From Propionibacteriaceae bacterium (GTDB lineage: Bacteria > Actinomycetota > Actinomycetes > Propionibacteriales > Propionibacteriaceae): 15,608 nucleotides of DNA. Below the pieces are notes generated by a model, which was not told the origin of the DNA, ran no database searches, and saw nothing but the letters and a program-made list of their open reading frames with translations. The position numbers and the translations under genes were made by a program. Positions within the stretch are counted from its first letter, which is position 1; every line of letters starts with the position of its first letter. This document shows positions 7,176 through 14,022 of the stretch, piece after piece. The stretch spans positions 1-15,608 of the forward strand of contig WQYJ01000024.1 in the NCBI GenBank assembly GCA_009781325.1, given 5' to 3'.

Positions 7176-9292
7176 CCTTTGTTGAGTTCTCCCAGAAACT
7201 CGACTTCTGCCTCGATTCCTATCAGATCGAAGCCTGCCGATACTTGGAAACAGGCTCCGGTGTACTGGTTGCTGCACCAACAGGAGCAGGGAAAACAGTA
7301 GTTGGGGAGTTCGCTGTTCACCTAGCGGATAGGCGCGGTACGAAGTGTTTCTACACCACCCCGATAAAGGCTCTGTCGAATCAGAAGTTCCTAGATCTTG
7401 TCGAGGTCTATGGTGCGTCGAAGGTGGGGTTGCTCACCGGAGACCAAGTAGTGAACTCTGAAGCCAATATCGCTGTGATGACCACTGAGGTCTTACGGAA
7501 CATGATCTATGCGAACTCACCCACCTTAAACGGCTTAGAGTTCGTTGTCCTCGATGAGGTGCACTATCTGTCGGATCCTTTCCGGGGCCCGGTGTGGGAA
7601 GAGGTCATCCTCGGCTTGGACGCAGGCGTGAAGATCGTTGGGTTATCAGCCACTGTGAGTAATGTAGAAGAGTTCGGGACCTGGATGGATCAGGTACGCG
7701 GAAACATGGCTACCGTGGTCTCGGAGAAACGCCCCGTACCTCTATATCAGCATGTCTTCGCCGGGAAGAGGCTGGTGGACCTCTATCAAGGAGATGCACC
7801 AACCGCAGGGGGAACTGCCGCAGCCCGGGTGAATCCTGAGCTCATGCGACTGGCTTCCACAGAAACCAAGGTGATGAGAGATGATTCCCGCCGACTGCGC
7901 GGAGGATCCGGGAAAGGCAAGAGGGGGTCCCAGTCGGAGCTTGGCGGGCGAGCCCATGGACGCTTTGCTTCACGGTCTCAACTCGTGCCTCGACGCTTCA
8001 CGGTAATCACTGAGCTCGACAGACTCGACCTGCTGCCAGCGATCTACTTCATCTTCTCCCGCCAAGGCTGCGATCAGGCCGTGGATCGGCTTATCGACGA
8101 TGGTATGTGGCTGACCAGGGCTTCGGAGCGGGCCGAACTAAACGCTATCGCGCAGCGCCACATCACTGGTTTGGAGCCAGGTGATCTTGAAGCGCTGCGC
8201 TACAAGAACTGGCTAGAAGCCTTCACCCGCGGTATCGCGGCCCATCATGCCGGACTCCTGCCAATGTTCAAACTGGCAGTCGAGGAGGCCTTTTCACTCG
8301 GGTTAGTCAAAGTGGTCTTCGCCACAGAGACCCTGGCTCTGGGGATTAACATGCCGGCGCGAACCGTCGTACTCGACAAATTGGTGAAGTTCAACGGAGC
8401 CAACCATGCTGACATCACACCGGGGGAGTACACCCAGCTCACCGGGCGGGCCGGCAGACGCGGGATTGATATCGAAGGTCATGCTGTGGTGACCTGGCAG
8501 GCCGGTCTGGATCCGCGCGGATTAGCGGGGTTGGCCTCGCGGCGTACCTATCCGCTGAGATCTGCTTTCACCCCGACCTACAACATGGCGGTCAACCTCA
8601 TCGGCTCGGTGGGTGCGCCAAGAGCCACGAGGATTCTGCAGGATTCCTTCGCGCAGTTCCACTCCGATTATGTACGCGAGCAGGCAGGAAAGACGTCGAG
8701 ATCGGATACCTTGGTAGCCAAGTTCGAAGCGATCTGCTTGGTTTTGGAATCCTTGGGTTATGTTGACTCTGATCCTCTCCAGGTGACCGATTCCGGGCGC
8801 ATGTTGTCAAGGCTCTATGGGGAGCACGATCTGCTGATTGCCGAAGCGATTAAGGCCGGTGTCTTCGAGGATCTGAAACTCCCATCCTTGGCGGCGACGA
8901 TATCTACGGTGGTCTATGAAGCACGGCGCGTCGACCGGCGAGCTGAGGTGAGGATGCCCGATCGGGAATCCAGCAAGGCTGTCGATGCGCTGAAGAAAAC
9001 TTGGAGAGATATTCGCCTGATCGAAAGTGACCGCAGGCTTGACCATGCCCCGCCCCTCGATCTTGGTTTCGCCCGAGCAGCCCATGCCTGGGCCTCGGGT
9101 GTGTCCATGGGAGAGATCGTCGATCACACCGGACTCGCTGCGGGAGACTTCGTACGATGGATTCGCATGTGTGTGGACTGTGCCGGTCAGATTGCCGATG
9201 CAACGAAAGGTACGCCGCTGTCCAGCAAGTGCCGCGACCTTGTTCACACGATGCGCCGAGGCGTGGTCGATGTCGATATGAATCTGGAATGA
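7172..9292 (+). CDS. helY: Ski2/Mtr4-like superfamily 2 RNA helicase, HelY type, shortened
   Basis: ATP-dependent helicase probably acting on RNA. The 706 residues carry APTGAGKT (35-42), TTPIKALSNQKF (62-73), DEVH box (128-131), LSATVSN (158-164), YFIFSRQG (292-299), AAHHAGLLP (356-364), ATETLALGINMPAR (384-397) and QLTGRAGRRG (422-431). A C-terminal DSHCT domain runs from about 515 to 706. Mycobacterial HelY is about 900 residues; here the segment after DSFAQFHSDYV (491-501) jumps within a few residues to the helical region starting near LVAKFEAI, so the long insert usual at that point is absent. A basic, Gly-rich stretch (238-268) lies between the RecA-like domains. The GTG start overlaps the dagK stop, with AGGAAG 5 nt upstream. 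The position downstream of pafBC matches helY in mycobacteria. Confidence 0.87.
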   Translation: MTFVEFSQKLDFCLDSYQIEACRYLETGSGVLVAAPTGAGKTVVGEFAVHLADRRGTKCFYTTPIKALSNQKFLDLVEVYGASKVGLLTGDQVVNSEANIAVMTTEVLRNMIYANSPTLNGLEFVVLDEVHYLSDPFRGPVWEEVILGLDAGVKIVGLSATVSNVEEFGTWMDQVRGNMATVVSEKRPVPLYQHVFAGKRLVDLYQGDAPTAGGTAAARVNPELMRLASTETKVMRDDSRRLRGGSGKGKRGSQSELGGRAHGRFASRSQLVPRRFTVITELDRLDLLPAIYFIFSRQGCDQAVDRLIDDGMWLTRASERAELNAIAQRHITGLEPGDLEALRYKNWLEAFTRGIAAHHAGLLPMFKLAVEEAFSLGLVKVVFATETLALGINMPARTVVLDKLVKFNGANHADITPGEYTQLTGRAGRRGIDIEGHAVVTWQAGLDPRGLAGLASRRTYPLRSAFTPTYNMAVNLIGSVGAPRATRILQDSFAQFHSDYVREQAGKTSRSDTLVAKFEAICLVLESLGYVDSDPLQVTDSGRMLSRLYGEHDLLIAEAIKAGVFEDLKLPSLAATISTVVYEARRVDRRAEVRMPDRESSKAVDALKKTWRDIRLIESDRRLDHAPPLDLGFARAAHAWASGVSMGEIVDHTGLAAGDFVRWIRMCVDCAGQIADATKGTPLSSKCRDLVHTMRRGVVDVDMNLE

Positions 9293-9296
9293 CCGG

Positions 9297-9302
9297 TAGG
9301 TT
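9297..9302 (+). promoter_or_regulatory. Putative -10 box of a leaderless hisF transcript
   Basis: TAGGTT fits the actinobacterial TANNNT pattern and ends 6 nt before the hisF ATG at 9309, so the transcript could begin at the start codon. No Shine-Dalgarno of useful quality or spacing is seen, nor a clear -35. The gap from helY is only 16 nt, so read-through is an alternative. Confidence 0.35.
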
Positions 9303-9308
9303 GTAGGT

Positions 9309-10073
9309 ATGTCTGTTGCTATCAGAGTTATTCCGTGCCTGGATGTCGACGCAGGGCGTGTCGTCAAGGGCGTGAACTTCCAGAACCTCCGTGATGCCGG
9401 GGATCCCGTTGAGTTGGCGAAGGCCTACTGTGACCAGGGAGCCGATGAGCTGACCTTCCTCGATATTTCGGCATCGGTGCAGGGTAGAGCCACGACCCTG
9501 CAGATTGTGACTGCCACTGCGCAGTCGGTGTTCATTCCGCTGACAGTCGGCGGGGGAGTCAGGTCTGTTGAGGATGTCAATGCCCTGCTGCGTGCTGGGG
9601 CTGACAAGGTTGGTGTGAACACCGCTGCGATCAATAACCCGTCGCTGATCAATGAGATCGTTTCACGGTTCGGTAACCAGGTTCTCGTACTGTCTGTTGA
9701 TGCTCGCCGCGAGGAAGGGATGGCTTCCGGTTATGGGGTCACCACTCACGGCGGTCAGCGCAGCGCAGGTATCGATGCTCTGGCGTGGGTACGCGAGGCC
9801 GCCGAGCGCGGGGTCGGAGAGATTCTGCTGAACTCCATGGATGCCGATGGTACGGTCGCTGGTTTCGACATCGAGATGATCACCGCCGTACGCGAGGTCG
9901 TCGATCTTCCCCTGATTGCCTCCGGTGGTGCCGGGAAGGCGGAGGATTTCGTGGCAGCAGTTGCCGCCGGTGCTGATGCTGTTCTGGCAGCCAGTGTCTT
10001 CCACTTTGGCACGCTCACTGTGGCCGATGTGAAGGCAGCCCTGAGCGAAGCCGGGTATGTTGTACGTAACTGA
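9309..10073 (+). CDS. hisF: Imidazole glycerol phosphate synthase, cyclase subunit HisF
   Basis: HisF with HisH converts PRFAR plus glutamine-derived ammonia into imidazole glycerol phosphate and AICAR in histidine synthesis, in the cytoplasm. The 254-residue (beta/alpha)8 barrel has RVIPCLDVDAGRVVKG with catalytic Asp12 (Asp11 in common numbering) and SVDARREEG with Asp131 as the second catalytic Asp. Phosphate-binding loops include TVGGGVRS (79-86) and ASGGAGKAEDF near 203-213. Length is typical. No other his gene is in the window, so hisF is separated from a his operon or hisI lies elsewhere. No internal irregularity was seen. Confidence 0.96.
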   Translation: MSVAIRVIPCLDVDAGRVVKGVNFQNLRDAGDPVELAKAYCDQGADELTFLDISASVQGRATTLQIVTATAQSVFIPLTVGGGVRSVEDVNALLRAGADKVGVNTAAINNPSLINEIVSRFGNQVLVLSVDARREEGMASGYGVTTHGGQRSAGIDALAWVREAAERGVGEILLNSMDADGTVAGFDIEMITAVREVVDLPLIASGGAGKAEDFVAAVAAGADAVLAASVFHFGTLTVADVKAALSEAGYVVRN

Positions 10074-10079
10074 AGCCTG

Positions 10080-10107
10080 TTTACACCGCAATCAATCGAT
10101 GTATAAT
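10080..10107 (+). promoter_or_regulatory. Strong sigma70-type promoter of the HIT gene
   Basis: TTTACA at 10080-10085 and a perfect TATAAT at 10102-10107 are separated by 16 nt, in the 60-nt gap after hisF. Transcription would start near 10114, giving a leader of about 20 nt that contains GAGGAG at 10125-10130. It is the best promoter match in the window and marks the HIT gene as a separate unit from hisF. Confidence 0.75.
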
Positions 10108-10136
10108 CCTGTGACGGGTATTGTGAGGAGCCAATG

Positions 10137-10541
10137 ATGGAAGACTGTCTGTTCTGCAAGATTGTCGACGACAAGATCCCTTCGCGTCGAGTCTACGAAG
10201 ATGAAACATCGATTGCCTTCCTCGATATTGCTCCGTACCACCGCGGTCATACACTGATCATTCCGCGCCGCCATGTTGCTGACGGAATCACCGATCCGGG
10301 CTCCTGGGATGAAGTCGCCCAGGCAATCGTGACCGTATCCTCCCTTCTCAAAGACAAGCTCGGAGCAACCGGAGTCAATGTGTTGTCCAATGCCGGGTCG
10401 GTGTCTGGTCAGGAAATCTTCCACTTCCATGTCCATATCCTCCCGCGCTACGCGGATCGTCCGGGGATGTCTGGCTTGGCACAGAAAGAAGAGGATGCAG
10501 CCGAGGATCTTGATGGCCTTTACGCTTCACTGATGTCCTAG
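10137..10541 (+). CDS. HIT-family nucleotide hydrolase
   Basis: Histidine-triad protein, usually a homodimeric hydrolase of nucleoside phosphoramidates or dinucleoside polyphosphates. The 134-residue product has an N-terminal CLFCKIVDD segment, RRHVADGI at about 44-51, and the triad HFHVHILPR with His96, His98 and His100; the last is the likely nucleophile. Two adjacent ATGs exist (10134 and 10137); the second sits 6 nt after AGGAG and gives the usual MEDC start, so it is preferred. It has its own strong promoter. The true substrate cannot be told from sequence, and linkage to the ilv operon downstream looks incidental. Confidence 0.92.
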   Translation: MEDCLFCKIVDDKIPSRRVYEDETSIAFLDIAPYHRGHTLIIPRRHVADGITDPGSWDEVAQAIVTVSSLLKDKLGATGVNVLSNAGSVSGQEIFHFHVHILPRYADRPGMSGLAQKEEDAAEDLDGLYASLMS

Positions 10542-10564
10542 TCCTGTCCAAAATCCGAACGAAG

Positions 10565-10593
10565 TTGACATACTGGGCCAGGTAGGGAAACAT
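10565..10593 (+). promoter_or_regulatory. Putative promoter of the ilvBNC operon
   Basis: A perfect TTGACA at 10565-10570 is followed after 17 nt by AAACAT at 10588-10593. That is a weak -10, but it keeps the conserved second A and last T. Transcription would start around 10600-10601, on the first base of the leader mini-ORF, giving an untranslated leader of roughly 120 nt before ilvB. Confidence 0.5.
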
Positions 10594-10600
10594 AAGAGCC

Positions 10601-10627
10601 GTGTCCAGAAAGGTCCTCGTATCCTAG
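10601..10627 (+). CDS. ilv operon leader peptide (MSRKVLVS)
   Basis: GTG at 10601 opens an eight-codon frame reading M-S-R-K-V-L-V-S and ending at TAG 10625-10627. Three consecutive codons, GTC CTC GTA, are for end products of the pathway encoded downstream, as expected of an attenuation leader; peptide-leader attenuation of ilvBNC is known in Corynebacterium. There is no good Shine-Dalgarno; the putative promoter would place +1 at the GTG, so it may be translated leaderlessly. The ORF is short, and the support comes from codon content plus the hairpin and terminator just downstream. Confidence 0.6.
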   Translation: MSRKVLVS

Positions 10628-10630
10628 AAC

Positions 10631-10652
10631 GCGCGTATAGCAATGTACGCGC
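10631..10652 (+). other. Leader hairpin, candidate antiterminator or pause structure
   Basis: GCGCGTA (10631-10637) is perfectly complementary to TACGCGC (10646-10652) with an 8-nt loop. It begins 3 nt after the leader peptide stop and shares its last C with the terminator stem. A ribosome stalled on the VLV codons or sitting at the stop would differently affect this hairpin. Which role it plays (1:2 stem, antiterminator or pause) is not settled by the sequence. Confidence 0.5.
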
Positions 10653-10687
10653 CCCCTCGTATGCCAGATAGGCAACGGGGGTTTTTT
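10652..10687 (+). terminator. Intrinsic terminator (attenuator) ahead of ilvB
   Basis: CCCCC (10652-10656) pairs with GGGGG (10677-10681). Inside, GT (10659-10660) pairs with AC (10675-10676) and TGCC (10662-10665) with GGCA (10671-10674) around an AGATA loop. Six T residues follow at 10682-10687. It lies 25 nt after the leader ORF and about 30 nt before the ilvB start, so it would stop transcription before the structural genes unless disrupted. Confidence 0.8.
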
Positions 10688-10705
10688 GTTGGAGGACCGA
10701 ACCAG

Positions 10706-10712
10706 AAAGGAG
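10706..10712 (+). promoter_or_regulatory. Ribosome binding site fixing the ilvB start
   Basis: AAAGGAG sits 6 nt before GTG 10719. The reading frame is open back to a TTG at 10686, but that codon lies inside the terminator T-run, so it cannot be the normal start. The well-placed AAAGGAG picks GTG 10719. Confidence 0.8.
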
Positions 10713-10718
10713 TTACCT

Positions 10719-12449
10719 GTGAGCACAGCGATGACAGGTGCGCAGGCTCTTGTGAGAACCTTAGAGGAGCTGGGGGTTGAACATGCCTTCGGTATCCCAG
10801 GGGGAACAATCCTGCCGTTCTTTGACCCTTTGTTCGACTCGTCGATTCGGCACATTCTCGTACGCCATGAGCAGGGAGCCGCGCATGCCGCAGAAGGCTA
10901 TGCGATGGCCACCGGACGTGTAGGAGTCTGTGTTGCGACCTCAGGCCCAGGATCTACCAACCTCGTAACAGGGCTGGCCGATGCCTACATGGATTCGGTA
11001 CCAGTTGTGGCCATCACCGGACAGGTCACCTCGACCTTTATCGGCACCGATGCCTTCCAGGAAGCCGACATCCGAGGGATTACCTTCCCGATTACCAAGC
11101 ACAGCTTTCTCGTGAAGCGCCCCGAGGATATTGCTGCGGCCGTGGTGAAAGCCTTCCACATTGCGTCGACAGGACGCCCCGGCCCGGTCTTGGTTGACGT
11201 GGCTAAGGATGCCCTGCAAGGCACGACCGAGTGGACCTGGCCGATTCAGATCGATCTTCCGGGCTACAAGCCCACAATCAGCCCGCACTTCCGTCAGGTT
11301 CGCGAAGCAGCCACCATGATCGCGGCTGCCAAGAAGCCGGTGTTGTTCATCGGCGGCGGCATCGTGAAATCTCGCGCAGCCCAGGCAGTTGCCGATGTGA
11401 TTGACAAGGCACCCATGCCGGTGGTCACCACACTCATGGCTCGCGGTTGTTTCCCGGACTCCCATCCGCTGAACTTCGGTATGCCAGGGATGCATGGAAC
11501 TGTGGCCGCCGTTGGCGCACTGCAGAAGGCCGACCTGATCGTGGCTGTTGGCGTACGCTTCGATGACCGCGTCACCGGCGTACTATCGTCTTTTGCGCAG
11601 AATGCGAAGGTCATTCACTGCGATGTGGATCCTGCTGAGATTGGCAAGAACAAGGCTGTGGATCTGCCGATTGTCGGTGATGCGCGCTTGATGCTGACCG
11701 ATCTGGCTCATCATCTGTCTGAGATGGATCTTCCCGCGTGGAATGAGTGGGTTGGTTATCTCCAGGGTCTTGAGAAGAAGTATCCGACCTGGGCAGGCGA
11801 CCCTGATGACGATATCCTTCAGCCCCAAGAGGTCATCCGCCGTATCGGTGAGATCGCTGGGCCGGACACGATCTTCGTCACCGGTGTGGGTCAGCATCAG
11901 ATGTGGAGTGCCCACTTCCTTCCGCACGAGAAGCCGTACCAATGGCTGACATCTGGTGGTGCAGGAACCATGGGTTACTGTGTGCCTGCGACCATGGGTG
12001 CCAAGGTTGGTGCGCCTGACAAGGTTGTGTGGGGGATTGATGGTGACGGATGCTTCCAGATGACCAATCAGGAACTCACCACCTGTGCGCTGAATAATAT
12101 TCCGATCAAGATCGCGGTGATCAACAACCAGGTTCTTGGGATGGTTCGCCAGTGGCAGACCTTGTTCTACAACGAGCGCTACTCCAATACTGAGCTGTTT
12201 ACCGACCGTCTTCCTGACTTCGTGAAGTTGGCGGAGGCTATGGGATGTGCGGCTCTGCGTGCTTCGACCTGGGAAGAGGTTGATGGGGTGATCAATAAGG
12301 CGATGGAAATCAACGACCGCCCGGTGGTGGTGGAGTTCATCGTCCACAAGGATGCAATGGTGTGGCCGATGGTGCCTGCCGGAACAAGCAACGATGACAT
12401 TAAGTACGCCCGCGATATGGCTCCGACATGGGAGGACGACGAACTATGA
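10719..12449 (+). CDS. ilvB: Acetolactate synthase, large catalytic subunit
   Basis: Thiamine-diphosphate and FAD-dependent enzyme condensing pyruvate with pyruvate or 2-ketobutyrate, the first common step of valine/leucine/isoleucine synthesis. The 576-residue product has the N-terminal PYR domain with HAFGIPGG and RHEQGAAHAAEGYA, where Glu51 is the catalytic glutamate. The central FAD/TPP-III domain has PVLFIGGGI and GVRFDDRVTG, and the C-terminal PP domain carries GDGCFQMTNQEL ... INN, the TPP/Mg motif. It is biosynthetic (AHAS) rather than catabolic, given the adjacent ilvN and ilvC. The stop overlaps the ilvN start (ATGA), fitting equimolar subunits. Expression is likely controlled by the attenuator upstream. 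Confidence 0.96.
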   Translation: MSTAMTGAQALVRTLEELGVEHAFGIPGGTILPFFDPLFDSSIRHILVRHEQGAAHAAEGYAMATGRVGVCVATSGPGSTNLVTGLADAYMDSVPVVAITGQVTSTFIGTDAFQEADIRGITFPITKHSFLVKRPEDIAAAVVKAFHIASTGRPGPVLVDVAKDALQGTTEWTWPIQIDLPGYKPTISPHFRQVREAATMIAAAKKPVLFIGGGIVKSRAAQAVADVIDKAPMPVVTTLMARGCFPDSHPLNFGMPGMHGTVAAVGALQKADLIVAVGVRFDDRVTGVLSSFAQNAKVIHCDVDPAEIGKNKAVDLPIVGDARLMLTDLAHHLSEMDLPAWNEWVGYLQGLEKKYPTWAGDPDDDILQPQEVIRRIGEIAGPDTIFVTGVGQHQMWSAHFLPHEKPYQWLTSGGAGTMGYCVPATMGAKVGAPDKVVWGIDGDGCFQMTNQELTTCALNNIPIKIAVINNQVLGMVRQWQTLFYNERYSNTELFTDRLPDFVKLAEAMGCAALRASTWEEVDGVINKAMEINDRPVVVEFIVHKDAMVWPMVPAGTSNDDIKYARDMAPTWEDDEL

Positions 12450-12973
12450 CAACCATCACAACACTATCTGTTCTGGTCCAGAACAATCCCGGTGTCCTCG
12501 CTCGCATCGCCGGGCTCTTCGCCAGGCGCGGCTTCAACATCGAGTCATTGTCGGTCGGGCCGACCGAACGCGAAGATACATCGCGAATGACGATCGTTGC
12601 TGTTACCCCGGATGAGGCGGCTCTTGAGCAGATCACCAAGCAGCTGAATAAGCTGATCGAGGTCATCAAGATCACCGAAATGGAGAAGGGTAAGACCGTA
12701 CGCCGTGAGCTTGTGCTCGTCAAAGTGCGTGCGGATGCGACTAATCGTACGGAGATTCTGGCCTTGGTGGACACCTTCCGGGCCAAGGTCGTCGATGTGG
12801 CTAGTGATGCGCTCGTCATTGAAGTCACAGGAAAGTACGGTAAGGTGAGGGCCTTCCTCGACCTGATCGCTCCGTACGGGATCAAGGAACTAGTACAATC
12901 AGGCTTGGTCGCGGTCTCTCGCGGCTCGAAAGCTATGACCGACAAGCAAAAGTCCGATAAGCCAGCATCGTAA
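12446..12973 (+). CDS. ilvN: Acetolactate synthase, small regulatory subunit
   Basis: Regulatory subunit that binds valine and confers feedback inhibition and activation on IlvB. The 175-residue product begins MTTITTLSVLVQNNPGVLAR; the N-terminal ACT domain (about 5-80) has NNPGVLARIAGLFARRGFNIESL, here running past the usual ligand loop, and a C-terminal ACT-like domain spans about 85-165. The start ATG overlaps the ilvB stop by 4 bp and has GGGAGGA (12430-12436) 9 nt upstream; upstream in-frame codons are not used because homology begins here. ilvC follows 12 nt after the stop. Confidence 0.95.
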   Translation: MTTITTLSVLVQNNPGVLARIAGLFARRGFNIESLSVGPTEREDTSRMTIVAVTPDEAALEQITKQLNKLIEVIKITEMEKGKTVRRELVLVKVRADATNRTEILALVDTFRAKVVDVASDALVIEVTGKYGKVRAFLDLIAPYGIKELVQSGLVAVSRGSKAMTDKQKSDKPAS

Positions 12974-12985
12974 CTAAGGAGAAAA

Positions 12986-14014
12986 ATGGCACAGATGTTC
13001 TATGACAATGATGCGGATCTCAGCCTCATCCAGTCCCGCAAGGTAGCCGTCATCGGCTATGGTTCCCAGGGGCATGCCCACGCGTTGTCTCTGCGTGACT
13101 CAGGTGTGGACGTACGGATCGGGCTTCGCTCGGATTCCAAGTCCCGTGAGAAGGCAGAAGCTGAAGGGCTGCGCGTCGTACCTGTGACTGTCGCGGCGCA
13201 GGAAGCTGACGTGATCATGATCCTGGCTCCCGATGCTGTCCAGCGCGGGCTCTATGCAGCCGAGATCGCGCCGCATCTTAAGGATGGGGATGCGTTGTTC
13301 TTTGCTCATGGCTTCAACATTCGTTATGGCTATATCCAGCCTCCGGCTGGTGTCGATGTCTGCATGGTTGCCCCCAAGGGCCCTGGGCATCTGGTACGCC
13401 GCGAGTACGCTGCCGGGCGCGGTGTGCCCGTGGTCATTGCGGTCGAGAAGGATGACTCCGGTTCAGCGTGGGCGCTGGCGCTGTCGTACGCGAAGGCTAT
13501 CGGTGGTTTGCGCGCTGGCGGTATCGCCACAACCTTCACCGAAGAAACCGAAACCGATCTTTTCGGCGAGCAGGCCGTTCTCTGCGGTGGGTTGTCGAAC
13601 CTGATCATGTCTGGTTTCGAGACCCTGGTGAATGCCGGGTATCAGCCTGAGGTTGCGTACTTCGAGTGTCTTCACGAGGTGAAGCTGATCGTTGGCCTGA
13701 TGTATGAGGGCGGGATCGCTAAGCAGCGCTGGAGTGTGTCGGATACTGCTGAGTACGGTGACTATGTATCCGGGCCGAGGGTGATCGACGATCATGTCAA
13801 GGAGTCGATGCGCGGTGTCTTGGCTGACATCCAGGACGGCACCTTCGCGGCACGGTTCATCGCCGACCAGGATGCCGGAGCTCCGGAGTTCCGCGCGATG
13901 CGCGCAGCCGAAGAGGCCCATCCGATCGAGGTAGTAGGGCGCGAACTGCGCAAGCTCATGAGCTGGGTCGCACCGACTGATTCTGACTACACCGAAGGCA
14001 CAGCAGCCCGCTAG
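12986..14014 (+). CDS. ilvC: Ketol-acid reductoisomerase (class I)
   Basis: KARI isomerises and reduces 2-acetolactate or 2-aceto-2-hydroxybutyrate to the dihydroxy acid using NADPH and Mg2+. The 342-residue length is that of the short class I enzyme. The Rossmann motif GYGSQGHAHA starts at residue 24; the cofactor loop RIGLRSDSKSREKAE has the Arg/Ser pattern usual for NADPH preference. MVAPKGPGHLVRREY and the Mg-binding acidic residues in ETDLFGEQAVLCGG and CLHEVKLIVGLMYEGG are intact. AAGGAG lies 4 nt before the ATG. It ends 8 nt from the convergent maf stop and no intrinsic terminator is visible between them. Confidence 0.97.
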   Translation: MAQMFYDNDADLSLIQSRKVAVIGYGSQGHAHALSLRDSGVDVRIGLRSDSKSREKAEAEGLRVVPVTVAAQEADVIMILAPDAVQRGLYAAEIAPHLKDGDALFFAHGFNIRYGYIQPPAGVDVCMVAPKGPGHLVRREYAAGRGVPVVIAVEKDDSGSAWALALSYAKAIGGLRAGGIATTFTEETETDLFGEQAVLCGGLSNLIMSGFETLVNAGYQPEVAYFECLHEVKLIVGLMYEGGIAKQRWSVSDTAEYGDYVSGPRVIDDHVKESMRGVLADIQDGTFAARFIADQDAGAPEFRAMRAAEEAHPIEVVGRELRKLMSWVAPTDSDYTEGTAAR

Positions 14015-14022
14015 GACCGAAT

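Noticed and set aside
10686..10718. TTG start for ilvB at 10686
   Set aside because: It sits in the T-run of the attenuator; GTG 10719 has AAAGGAG at ideal spacing and gives normal family length.
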